A model generated the notes under the pieces. The model made no database searches. It was not told where the DNA came from and saw only the letters and a program-made list of their open reading frames with translations. This document shows positions 9,427 to 17,687 of a stretch of 64,000 bases of DNA, in pieces. The translations under genes were made by a program, and so were the position numbers. Position 1 is the stretch's first letter. Each line of letters opens with the position of its first letter. Source of the stretch: Oribacterium sp. KHPX15 (lineage in GTDB: Bacteria > Bacillota > Clostridia > Lachnospirales > Lachnospiraceae); contig NZ_FNRG01000001.1 of assembly GCF_900107835.1 (NCBI RefSeq), forward strand, positions 280,865-344,864. The letters run 5' to 3'.

Positions 9427-10315
9427 AGATTTTGATCTTACTGCCATAGCAGAGTCCGGCCAATGTTTCCGCATGACTTCGGTGGGAACCATTGAAAAAG
9501 AATATCCGGTATATAAAATTGTGGCCTTAGGCAAATGTCTCCTTATCTCGAGAGATCCGAAGGGGGATACAGATACATATCTGGCAAGCTGTACGGAATC
9601 CGAGTGGGAGGAATATTATAAACATTATTTCGATCTGACAACGGACTACGAATGCTACAGAAGCTATGCAGATCCTTCGGATGAATTCCTGAAAACCTGC
9701 ATGGAATATGGTACCGGCATCCGTATACTTAATCAGGAGCCATGGGAAATGCTTATAAGCTTCATCATTTCTCAGAGAAAATCAGTTCCTGCCATACGTA
9801 CAACAGTTGAAAAGCTTTGTGCACTTTCCGGAGAAGAATGCTTCATAGACAGTTCTGAGTGGCATACATTAGCTCCGGAAATACCGGAAAGAATCTATTT
9901 TTATCCGTTTCCCGATGCCGGAACTCTTGCAGGATTTGATGTCGAAGAGATCGGATCCACCGGAACAGGATATCGTACAGGGTACATTATGGAAGCTGCA
10001 AGAAAAGTCACTACCGGAGAGATCGATCTTTCTGCCCTTGCCGAAACTCCTGATGAGGCGCTTTTGGAAGAACTTCTGAAGATCCACGGAGTCGGCATAA
10101 AAGTGGCCTCCTGTACAGCACTTTTTGGTTTTCACAGACTTTCTCTTTGTCCGGAAGATGTATGGATGAAGAGAGTAAAGGAACAGTTTTACTCCGGCAG
10201 CTGGCCGGAAAGCTATAAGCCGGTCCTCGGTGTACTCCAGCAATACATGTTTTACTATGCACGACTTGAACACGAAAAAGACAAAATTAAAAGAACCGGA
10301 AGAGAGAATCAATGA
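9407..10315 (+). CDS. ogg: 8-oxoguanine DNA glycosylase/AP lyase, OGG1 type
   Basis: A 302-residue base-excision repair enzyme expected to remove 8-oxoguanine from DNA. The N-terminal domain has the GQCFR signature of OGG1 enzymes (GQCFRMTS near residue 18). The helix-hairpin-helix/GPD motif is intact: IHGVGIKVASC carries the catalytic Lys corresponding to human Lys249, and LCPEDVWMKRV carries the Asp corresponding to Asp268. The ATG at 9407 is supported by GGAGG at 9396-9400. The gene overlaps the aminopeptidase-like gene upstream and shares ATGA with the carboxypeptidase downstream, so all three are probably one transcript. Confidence 0.93.
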   Translation: MLHLTIKDFDLTAIAESGQCFRMTSVGTIEKEYPVYKIVALGKCLLISRDPKGDTDTYLASCTESEWEEYYKHYFDLTTDYECYRSYADPSDEFLKTCMEYGTGIRILNQEPWEMLISFIISQRKSVPAIRTTVEKLCALSGEECFIDSSEWHTLAPEIPERIYFYPFPDAGTLAGFDVEEIGSTGTGYRTGYIMEAARKVTTGEIDLSALAETPDEALLEELLKIHGVGIKVASCTALFGFHRLSLCPEDVWMKRVKEQFYSGSWPESYKPVLGVLQQYMFYYARLEHEKDKIKRTGRENQ

Positions 10316-11859
10316 CTAGAAAAAAGCATGGTGGAATACGGTTTTTAACCGTACTCGCCACACTGACAATTTTAATATGTAACCTCATAACACCTCTTAG
10401 TACCATCAAGGCGTATGCAGCATGGAATTTTCCGTATGTGGAGATCAATGCTGAGGCCGGCATTGTTATGGACGCAGATACGGGAGCTGTACTATTTCAG
10501 AAGAATGCCCATACAAAGGAATATCCTGCATCCATCACAAAGGTATTGACCGCACTGGTAGTGCTTGATAATTGCAAGCTTGATGATATGGTCACCTTTT
10601 CCCATGATGATGTTTACAATGTTGATGCAGGATCTTCCAATGCTCAGATAGAAGAGGGGGATACGCTTTCGGTTGAAGACTGCCTCCACGCACTTCTCCT
10701 GAAATCCGCCAATGAGGCCGCCAATGCCCTCGCCTGTCATGTGGCAGGATCCAGGGAAGCATTTGCGGAAATGATGAATCAAAAGGCTGCAAAGCTTGGA
10801 TGCACAGACAGCCACTTCACAAATCCTTCAGGTCTTTTTAATGAGAATCACTATACCAGCGCCTATGACATGGGTCTTATAGGCATAGCTGCCATGAAAA
10901 ATGAAGCCTTCATGGAGATCGATTCACACCTTTCCTATAAGCTGGCAAGCACCATCCGTAATCCGAATGGACATACAGTTTATATGGAGCACAAAATGCA
11001 CCTTGATGATACAAAGTACTCTGACAGCAGAGTAGTCGCAGGAAAAACCGGCTATACCATGGATTCCGGCAATACTCTCATCACTATGGCAAGCGAAAAC
11101 GGCAGAAATCTTGTAGCAGTTGTTCTGAAGGATAAGAACCCAGCCCATTATACAGACACTAAAGCCATGCTGGACCTTGGTTTCTACAGCACGGAAAACC
11201 AGGTTCTGGATCCTTCACTCTTCAACACAGAGGATATAAAGAACCGTCTGATCGCAGATACCATTGCGGATTCCGGATGCACCGCCTCAGACCTTTCCGT
11301 AAAGGAAACCATGTATGTGTCATTACCCGTTGGTTCCTCTCAGGAAGGACTGACTTACAGACTGAACTATAACCTGCCGGATTATGTTTCCGCACACACC
11401 ATAGCAGAAATAGAATATCTTGCAGACGGACTCCCTGTAGGAAGGTATTTTATTGAAAAAGAACCGACAGTCGCCATAGAAACCAGCTCTCAGGAATCCT
11501 CCGCTGCGGACGAACAGACTAAGGAAGCCCTGACCTCCATAAGCGTGACCGCAATTGCCGGCGTTGTCGGTGTTGCCATTTTAGCCACATTCGCCGCTCT
11601 CGGCATCAAACGTGTAAGAGATTCCCGAAAGATGGCCAGATACATGCATGACCGCCGAACCGAACGCCTCAAAGACCTGGACATGTCCGAAGAGGAATTC
11701 ATGGAGGTCCTTCAAATCCGCCGATCTCAAAAGAACCAAAACCAGAACAACAATAATTATAATTCCAATTACAACAACAACCGTTACGACCACTACGACC
11801 ACAACAATTCAGCTAACCGCAAAAACATCAGCCGTGGCCGCAAAGACCATAGGATGTAA
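10312..11859 (+). CDS. D-alanyl-D-alanine carboxypeptidase (S11) with membrane anchor and Asn-rich tail
   Basis: Trims the terminal D-Ala of peptidoglycan stem peptides outside the cytoplasmic membrane. A signal peptide (residues 1-36) precedes the penicillin-binding fold with SxxK at Ser74-Lys77 (SITK), SAN at 132-134 and KTG at 245-247, all intact. After a C-terminal beta domain, a hydrophobic helix (about 405-430) is followed by a long basic cytoplasmic tail that turns into an Asn/Tyr/His-rich low-complexity stretch before a basic end. Most DacA proteins (about 400-450 aa) end in an amphipathic anchor, so the roughly 85-residue tail of this 515-aa protein is unusual. The start overlaps the glycosylase stop (ATGA). 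Confidence 0.92.
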   Translation: MTRKKHGGIRFLTVLATLTILICNLITPLSTIKAYAAWNFPYVEINAEAGIVMDADTGAVLFQKNAHTKEYPASITKVLTALVVLDNCKLDDMVTFSHDDVYNVDAGSSNAQIEEGDTLSVEDCLHALLLKSANEAANALACHVAGSREAFAEMMNQKAAKLGCTDSHFTNPSGLFNENHYTSAYDMGLIGIAAMKNEAFMEIDSHLSYKLASTIRNPNGHTVYMEHKMHLDDTKYSDSRVVAGKTGYTMDSGNTLITMASENGRNLVAVVLKDKNPAHYTDTKAMLDLGFYSTENQVLDPSLFNTEDIKNRLIADTIADSGCTASDLSVKETMYVSLPVGSSQEGLTYRLNYNLPDYVSAHTIAEIEYLADGLPVGRYFIEKEPTVAIETSSQESSAADEQTKEALTSISVTAIAGVVGVAILATFAALGIKRVRDSRKMARYMHDRRTERLKDLDMSEEEFMEVLQIRRSQKNQNQNNNNYNSNYNNNRYDHYDHNNSANRKNISRGRKDHRM

Positions 11860-11871
11860 TAATCATATCGT

Positions 11872-11915
11872 TTCAGCCGGGCCACATGCGAAGCCATCGC
11901 CCGGCTGAATTTTTT
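11872..11915 (+). terminator. Terminator after the carboxypeptidase gene
   Basis: A perfect 10-bp stem TTCAGCCGGG / CCCGGCTGAA (11872-11881 with 11900-11909) with an 18-base loop, followed by TTTTTT. Confidence 0.9.
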
Positions 11916-12016
11916 CTATTGTTCTCCCCTCTCTAAAAATCACGTTAAAGTTTCACGCCCTTTATGTCTTCATTGCTATGTAACAGTTCAATCTAAATGT
12001 CGAACAACCAAGCTCA

Positions 12017-12171
12017 GAAAATGCAAGGGATGTGCGGCTAGGGCTGCGGACTGAAAGCACATTTGGCGCAGATATGTACGAACAGGATGCACGTCAGTGC
12101 AGCCTGGGCGAACATATCTGCGCCAAATGTACTTTCAACTCCGTGGCCCGTCGCGCATCCCTTGCATTTTC
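12017..12171. repeat. Long nested inverted-repeat element, copy 1
   Basis: Three nested arm pairs form one hairpin of about 155 bp. Outer arms are GAAAATGCAAGGGATG / CATCCCTTGCATTTTC. Middle arms are the conserved module (left GGGCTGCGGACTGAAAG, right CTTTCAACTCCGTGGCCC, imperfect pairing). Inner arms are TTTGGCGCAGATATGT (12062-12077) / ACATATCTGCGCCAAA (12112-12127), perfect over 16 bp. The apex contains ATGCACGTCAGTGCAGC. No protein is encoded. Copies 2 and 3 lie at 37774 and 43743. Mobile hairpin, structured RNA and DNA-structure roles are all possible. Confidence 0.85.
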
Positions 12172-12202
12172 GTCCTGCTTGATATAATATACAAAGGACA
12201 GC

Positions 12203-12239
12203 AACGGAGCTGCCGCGCATGCGGTAGCTCCGTTTTTTT
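12203..12239 (+). terminator. Terminator upstream of livK
   Basis: Stem AACGGAGCTGCCGC (12203-12216) / GCGGTAGCTCCGTT (12221-12234) with loop GCAT and a seven-T tract. A TATAAT (12182-12187) sits only about 20 bases upstream of the stem, so a very short transcript could also begin and end here. Confidence 0.9.
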
Positions 12240-12313
12240 GCGCCAAGTCATAACCCGCAGTTGTCATAAATATTCTATCATTAACATTGAGTAATATTTT
12301 AGCCTTATATATG

Positions 12314-12341
12314 TTGAAATAATCCTTAAAAGTGATAGAAT
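12314..12341 (+). promoter_or_regulatory. Probable liv operon promoter
   Basis: TTGAAA (12314-12319), a 16-base spacer, then TAGAAT (12336-12341). The -10 lies inside a small palindrome GTGAT-N6-ATCAC. The resulting leader of about 150 bases contains a perfect GATATAAGC / GCTTATATC hairpin (12422-12430 with 12456-12464). Confidence 0.55.
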
Positions 12342-12501
12342 AATCACAAATGTGTGTACATGGAATACACTTGTTTTTCCACCACGGACAAAACAGTGAA
12401 AATGTACTAAAAAACACTACAGATATAAGCCGACAGAATACCAGATAAAAAAACTGCTTATATCGACTTTTGACTGATATGTCATTACTAAGGAGGGAAG
12501 T

Positions 12502-13695
12502 ATGAAACTGAAGAAAATCTTAGCATTAGGTCTTGCTGCAGCTATGACTGCATCACTTGCTGCCTGTGGCGGAGCATCATCCGGCGGAAATACAGGAAGC
12601 GGTGCAAGTGCAGGCGGAGACGTTATCAAGATCGGTGTATTTGAGCCTACAACCGGTGAGAACGGCGGTGGCGGATTCCAGGAGGTACTTGGTATTCGTT
12701 ATGCAAATGAAACTCACAAGACAGTTAAGATCGGTGACAAGGAATACACCATCGAGCTTGTAGAGGTAGATAACAAGTCAGATAAGACTGAGGCAGTAAA
12801 TGCTGCTAACAAGCTTATGGGTGAGAAGGTTTCTGTAGTTATCGGTTCCTACGGTTCAGGTGTTTCTATCGCAGCCGGACAGATCTTTGCAGATGCCAAG
12901 GTTCCTGCCATCGGATGCTCATGTACAAACCCTCAGGTTACACAGGGCAATGAATACTACTTCAGAACATGTTTCCTTGATCCGTTCCAGGGAACTGTAA
13001 TGGCTAACTACGCTATGCAGAACGGATATAAGAGCGCAGCTATCCTCACACAGCTTGGTGATGACTATTCATCAGGTCTTGGTTCCTATTTCAAGACTGC
13101 TTTCACAGAGCTTGGCGGAACAGTAGTAGACGAAGAGCAGTTCCAGACAAACCAGACAGATTTCAAGGCTGTTCTTACAAACATTAAGGCAGCAAATCCT
13201 GACGTTATCTTTGCTCCTTCATCCATCACAACAGCACCGCTTATCATCAAGCAGGCAAGAGAACTTGGAATCACATCTCTTATCGCTGCAGGTGATACAT
13301 GGGAGAACTCAACCATCATTGAAAACGCAGGCAGCGATGCAGAGGGCGTAGTACTTTCAACCTTCTTCGATGAGGCTGAACCTGCCAATGCAGAGGCCGA
13401 GTCATTCATCAAGGGCTTCAAGGATTACTTAAAGGCAAATGATCAGTCAGATATCATCCCTGCAGTATCAGCTCTCGGATATGACGCTTACCTTGCAGCA
13501 TACAATGCTATCGAGAAGGCACAGTCAACTGACGGCGAGGCTATAAAGGAAGCTCTCAAGACTGTTTCATTTGACGGTGTTACAGGAGCTGTTTCCTTCA
13601 ACGAAGAGGGCGACGCAAATAAGGATATGGCATTCATCAAGACCATCCAGGATGGTGCGTTTAAGTTCCTTACAACTACAACCATCAACGGCTAA
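12502..13695 (+). CDS. livK: Branched-chain amino acid ABC transporter, substrate-binding lipoprotein
   Basis: Captures the ligand outside the cell for the importer encoded downstream. Its 397 residues start with a lipoprotein signal (MKLKKILALGLAAAMTASLAACG) with lipobox LAAC, so Cys22 should be lipidated. A Gly/Ser linker follows, then a type I periplasmic-binding fold (IKIGVFEPTTGENGGGG ... ALGYDAYLAAYNAIEKA). The start is fixed by AAGGAGGG at 12490-12497. This family binds Leu/Ile/Val but also other amino acids, amides or urea, so the ligand is not certain. It is the first gene of a complete KHMGF operon, and a stem-loop follows it, as is common where the binding protein is made in excess. 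Confidence 0.93.
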   Translation: MKLKKILALGLAAAMTASLAACGGASSGGNTGSGASAGGDVIKIGVFEPTTGENGGGGFQEVLGIRYANETHKTVKIGDKEYTIELVEVDNKSDKTEAVNAANKLMGEKVSVVIGSYGSGVSIAAGQIFADAKVPAIGCSCTNPQVTQGNEYYFRTCFLDPFQGTVMANYAMQNGYKSAAILTQLGDDYSSGLGSYFKTAFTELGGTVVDEEQFQTNQTDFKAVLTNIKAANPDVIFAPSSITTAPLIIKQARELGITSLIAAGDTWENSTIIENAGSDAEGVVLSTFFDEAEPANAEAESFIKGFKDYLKANDQSDIIPAVSALGYDAYLAAYNAIEKAQSTDGEAIKEALKTVSFDGVTGAVSFNEEGDANKDMAFIKTIQDGAFKFLTTTTING

Positions 13696-13788
13696 TCATC
13701 ACTTTCTGTTTTATCGTAACTATTCAGGATCATCGATCAGGAACTGACCGATATGATAGCCTTACGAAACATTAGCGGTATTGTAAGA

Positions 13789-13811
13789 GGGGCATCCTTT
13801 AAAGATGTCCC
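13789..13811 (+). other. Intercistronic stem-loop between livK and livH
   Basis: GGGGCATC / GATGTCCC (13789-13796 with 13804-13811, one G-T pair) with a seven-base loop and only a weak T-rich tail. It probably stabilises livK mRNA or partially terminates before the permease genes. The rest of the 256-base gap shows no coding potential. Confidence 0.55.
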
Positions 13812-13951
13812 TTTATACTTTTCAGATCAACCTATGAGGTGAATGTCTAAAGTATTTGTCATTCACTGACAGCGCCTTGGCACACATCCGTATGCAAGGT
13901 GCTGAATCATATCAATATCAAATCTATTCTTTTTATAAGGGGAATCATCTT

Positions 13952-14833
13952 ATGTCTCTTACAACGTTCCTGCAGCAGTGTCTGACAGGTATTTCACTGG
14001 GTGGTGCTTATGCACTTATCGCCATCGGTTACACCATGGTATACGGTATACTCAGACTTATCAACTTCGCACATGGTGATATCTTCATGATGGCAGGATA
14101 CTTCATGATATTTGCCATGGCATCTTTCCCATGGTTTATCGCCCTTCCGATCGTTCTCATAGTGACAACGGTTCTCGGCGTGAGCATCGAGAGAGTAGCT
14201 TACAAACCACTCCGTTCGGCACCCAGAATGTCAGTTATGATCTCTGCCATCGGTGTATCATACCTGCTCCAGAATCTTGCAACCTATCTTTTCACAGCGT
14301 TGCCGATGGGTTATCCGGAGATCCCGGTGCTTAAAAAAGTTTACCAGCTGGGAGGTCTTTCAGCTTCCTTCGTAACCTTCCTGACACCGGTGCTTACCAT
14401 CATACTTGTATATCTTCTCATGACACTTATCCAGCATACAAAGATGGGTATGGCCATGAGAGCGGTATCAAAGGACTATGAGACAGCTTCTCTTATGGGT
14501 ATAGACATCAACCGTACTATTTCCATTACCTTCGCCATAGGTTCTATTCTTGCGGCTGTAGGTTCTATTCTTTACTTTACAGACCGAATGACAGTATTCC
14601 CATTCTCAGGCTCACTTCCCGGAATGAAATGCTTTGTAGCCGCCGTTTTCGGAGGTATCGGTTCTATACCGGGAGCAGTTGTGGGAGGATTCCTCATCGG
14701 AATAGGTGAAACTGCGTTGGTCGCTGCGGGACAGTCCACCTTCTCAGATGCATTTACCTTTGTAATCCTGATAGTTATTCTTCTTGTCCGTCCTACCGGA
14801 ATTTTTGGTGAGAAGACTACCAATAAGGTCTAA
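13952..14833 (+). CDS. livH: Branched-chain amino acid ABC transporter permease LivH
   Basis: One of the two membrane subunits of the importer, 293 residues with about eight hydrophobic helices. The LivH signature NFAHGDIFMMAGYF is present near residue 40, and the coupling region GIDINRTISITFAIGSILAAVGSIL near residues 185-210. The ATG at 13952 is preferred because AAGGGGA lies just upstream; the ATG at 13856 would add 32 residues not expected in the family and has no ribosome binding site. Its stop is 10 bases before the livM start. Confidence 0.95.
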   Translation: MSLTTFLQQCLTGISLGGAYALIAIGYTMVYGILRLINFAHGDIFMMAGYFMIFAMASFPWFIALPIVLIVTTVLGVSIERVAYKPLRSAPRMSVMISAIGVSYLLQNLATYLFTALPMGYPEIPVLKKVYQLGGLSASFVTFLTPVLTIILVYLLMTLIQHTKMGMAMRAVSKDYETASLMGIDINRTISITFAIGSILAAVGSILYFTDRMTVFPFSGSLPGMKCFVAAVFGGIGSIPGAVVGGFLIGIGETALVAAGQSTFSDAFTFVILIVILLVRPTGIFGEKTTNKV

Positions 14834-14843
14834 GGAGGAAAGG

Positions 14844-15950
14844 ATGGGTCCAAACAGAATGATAAACAAAGAAAAACGAAGAAACTGCATATGTACACTT
14901 ATCCTTATAGCCGCTGTGCTCGGAATATGTGGTTTTCTTGAGGCAAATAAATACAGCTACAGTTATGCAATTTCCATCATTGAAAGATCCATGGTTTACG
15001 CAGTAGTTGCGGTTTCCATGAATCTGGTTAATGGTTTCACCGGTCTGTTCTCACTTGGTCAGGCAGGTTTCATGGCACTTGGTGCTTATGTGACAGCTAT
15101 TTTTACAATCCCTGTGGGACAGAGACCTTCCGTTTATTACATTTCCGGTATAAATCCTGCCATTGCAAATGTTCAGCTCCCCATCATCGTGGCGCTGATT
15201 CTTGGAGGACTTGTTGCCGCAGGTGTTGCAGCTCTTATCGGTTTCCCGGTTCTCAGACTCAAGTCTGACTACCTTGCAATTGCAACTCTTGGATTTGCCG
15301 AGATCATCCGTGCATGTATCGCTGCCCCTCAGTTCGATACCATCACGAACGGATCATACGGTCTCAAGTCCATTCCGGGATTTACCAATATATTCCAGCC
15401 TTTGGCATTATCCGTGGTTTGTATCGGACTTATGATACTTCTCATCAATTCCTCCTACGGAAGGATGTTTAAGGCAGTACGTGAGGATGAGATAGCAGCC
15501 GAGGCAATGGGTATCAACCTTTTCAAAACCAAGGAGCTTTCCTTCGTTATCTCTTCATTCTTTGCCGGAATAAGTGGCGGAATGCTTGCCATGTTCATGA
15601 GATCAATTGACAGTAAGACCTTCCAGGTTGCCCTTACCTACGATATCCTTCTCATCGTTGTTATCGGTGGTATCGGTTCTGTTACAGGTTCTGTTATCGG
15701 TGCTTTCATCGTTACCGCAGGAAGAGAGCTTCTGAGATTCTTTGATGAGCCCCTTATGATTGGAGGAGTTCAGGTTCCTCTCTTCAGACCGGGATTCCGT
15801 ATGGTCATCTTCTCCATACTTCTCATGGTTGTAGTTCTTTTCTACAGAAAGGGACTCATGGGAACAAATGAATTCAGCTGGAACGGAATCTTTGACTTTT
15901 TTAAGCATCCGTTCAAAAAGAAAAGTAAAAAGATGGAGGGCAAGGCATAA
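14844..15950 (+). CDS. livM: Branched-chain amino acid ABC transporter permease LivM
   Basis: The second permease subunit, 368 residues. The start is ATG 14844 behind AAGGAGGAAAGG. Family signatures include NLVNGFTGLFSLGQAGFMALGAY near residues 65-85 and the region AVREDEIAAEAMGINLFKTK that contacts the ATPase. There are about nine hydrophobic helices. The C-terminus is short and basic (KHPFKKKSKKMEGKA). The stop codon overlaps the livG start (TAATG). Confidence 0.95.
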   Translation: MGPNRMINKEKRRNCICTLILIAAVLGICGFLEANKYSYSYAISIIERSMVYAVVAVSMNLVNGFTGLFSLGQAGFMALGAYVTAIFTIPVGQRPSVYYISGINPAIANVQLPIIVALILGGLVAAGVAALIGFPVLRLKSDYLAIATLGFAEIIRACIAAPQFDTITNGSYGLKSIPGFTNIFQPLALSVVCIGLMILLINSSYGRMFKAVREDEIAAEAMGINLFKTKELSFVISSFFAGISGGMLAMFMRSIDSKTFQVALTYDILLIVVIGGIGSVTGSVIGAFIVTAGRELLRFFDEPLMIGGVQVPLFRPGFRMVIFSILLMVVVLFYRKGLMGTNEFSWNGIFDFFKHPFKKKSKKMEGKA

Positions 15951-16729
15951 TGAACGATAACACACAGAATGTCCTCAGCATGCAGAATGTCATCATGCAG
16001 TTCGGAGGCGTAAGAGCCATAGACAATCTTTCTCTTGATGTAAATAAGGGAGAAATCGTTGCTCTCATCGGTCCTAACGGTGCAGGTAAAACAACTGCAT
16101 TTAACTGTATCACAGGAATCTATACACCCACTTCCGGAATGGTCAGCTTTAACGGAAAAAACCTTAAAGGAACCTCTCCGGACGAGATTACAAAACTCGG
16201 AATCGCAAGAACCTTCCAGAACATAAGACTTTTCTCAAATCTTACTGTTTTTGATAATGTTCTCATCGCAAAGCATCTCCGTGCAAAGGATAATGTTTTC
16301 ACCGCGACGCTGAGACTTAACCGTGCGGAAGAGAAGCGCATGAGAGAAGAGACCGCGCTGCTTCTTAAAGAGCAGGGTCTCTATGAGCTTAAGGATGAGA
16401 TCGCATCTTCACTTCCTTACGGTCTCCAGAGACATCTTGAGATTGCAAGAGCACTTGCGACACAGCCTGAGCTTCTGCTTCTGGATGAGCCGGCTGCCGG
16501 CATGAACCCTCAGGAGACTCAGGAGCTTACTGACTTCATCGTAAAGATCCGTGATCAGTACAAGCTCAGTATCTTCATGATAGAGCATCATATGGATCTG
16601 GTAATGCAGATTTCAGAACGTATCTATGTTCTTAATTTCGGAAAGCTCATCGCTCAGGGAACTCCTGATGAGATTCAGAGCAATCCTGAAGTAATCGAAG
16701 CTTATCTGGGAGGTTCTGAGGATGCTTAA
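15950..16729 (+). CDS. livG: Branched-chain amino acid ABC transporter ATPase LivG
   Basis: One of two cytoplasmic ATPases powering the importer, 259 residues. Walker A is GPNGAGKTT, the ABC signature is the LivG-type LPYGLQRHLEIARAL, and Walker B is LLLLDEPAAGMNP, followed by the switch His in MIEHHMD. LivG proteins typically carry an extra helical insertion, matching the residues 85-125 region here. Its start overlaps the livM stop, and its 3' end overlaps livF by eight bases, so the subunits are translationally coupled. Confidence 0.95.
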   Translation: MNDNTQNVLSMQNVIMQFGGVRAIDNLSLDVNKGEIVALIGPNGAGKTTAFNCITGIYTPTSGMVSFNGKNLKGTSPDEITKLGIARTFQNIRLFSNLTVFDNVLIAKHLRAKDNVFTATLRLNRAEEKRMREETALLLKEQGLYELKDEIASSLPYGLQRHLEIARALATQPELLLLDEPAAGMNPQETQELTDFIVKIRDQYKLSIFMIEHHMDLVMQISERIYVLNFGKLIAQGTPDEIQSNPEVIEAYLGGSEDA

Positions 16730-17429
16730 AGTAGATAATCTTAAAATACACTATGGTGGAATCGAAGCTGTTAAGGGCATCAGCTTTGAGGTTCCGGATC
16801 ATTCCATCGTAACTCTCATAGGAGCAAACGGTGCAGGAAAGTCTTCAACACTCCGTACAATTGCAGGTCTTGTTAAGGCCAGCGAGGGAACCATCAATCT
16901 TGACGGCGAAGACATTACCAACATGCCATCAGCAAAAAGAGTGGGAAAGGGCATCGTGCTCTGCCCCGAGGGAAGAAGAGTATTCCCCGACATGACCGTT
17001 CTTGAGAACATAAAGATCGGTGCATATTTAAGAAATGATGATCTCACAGCAGACATAGAGAATGTTTATAATCTGTTCCCGAGACTTAAGGAACGTAACT
17101 GGCAGCTTGCCGGAACACTTTCCGGCGGTGAGCAGCAGATGCTTGCGGTAGCGAGATCCCTTATGTCCAATCCGGAAATCATGATGCTGGATGAGCCCTC
17201 CCTCGGTCTTGCCCCCATAGTTGTGCAGGAAATCTTCTCCATCATCAAGAAGATCAACAAGGAGCGCGGTACAACCATCCTCCTCATCGAGCAGAATGCC
17301 AACATGGCACTGAAAGTAGCTGATAAAGCCTATGTTATGGAAACAGGCCGCATCACTCTGTCAGGCACAGGTGCTGAGCTTCTCGCCAATGATGACATAA
17401 AGGCAGCTTATCTTGGTAAGAAAAAGTAA
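16722..17429 (+). CDS. livF: Branched-chain amino acid ABC transporter ATPase LivF
   Basis: The second ATPase, 235 residues. Walker A is GANGAGKSS, the signature is LSGGEQQMLAVARSL, Walker B is MMLDEPSLGLAP, and the switch His position is occupied by Gln (LLIEQNANMAL), as is normal for LivF. It is the last gene of the operon and is closed by a strong terminator. Confidence 0.95.
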   Translation: MLKVDNLKIHYGGIEAVKGISFEVPDHSIVTLIGANGAGKSSTLRTIAGLVKASEGTINLDGEDITNMPSAKRVGKGIVLCPEGRRVFPDMTVLENIKIGAYLRNDDLTADIENVYNLFPRLKERNWQLAGTLSGGEQQMLAVARSLMSNPEIMMLDEPSLGLAPIVVQEIFSIIKKINKERGTTILLIEQNANMALKVADKAYVMETGRITLSGTGAELLANDDIKAAYLGKKK

Positions 17430-17453
17430 GACGATAAATTTAGAGTAACATTG

Positions 17454-17492
17454 ACCCGGCTGAACACAGACTCTGTGTCCAGCCGGGTTTTT
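17454..17492 (+). terminator. Terminator of the liv operon
   Basis: Stem ACCCGGCTGAACACAGA / TGTGTCCAGCCGGGT (17454-17488) with a very short loop, followed by a T-run. Confidence 0.9.
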
Positions 17493-17687
17493 ATATCAAC
17501 TCCGAGTGACAAAAGTGGGTATCGAAGTCATTTTGCACTTTGCGTTGCCAGAAATATCACTCCCTATGGTTTACTGAAATTGAATACTAATATAATTATC
17601 CTTTTAATAATTATGTTAAATAGTTTTTTTGCCGATGTATGCTTATGGCAGCGATTGTATTCGCTGAATAGTGTGTAAAATATTTCC

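Noticed and set aside
11581..11802. Minus-strand valine-rich open frame
   Set aside because: It is the complement of the Asn-rich tail of the carboxypeptidase.
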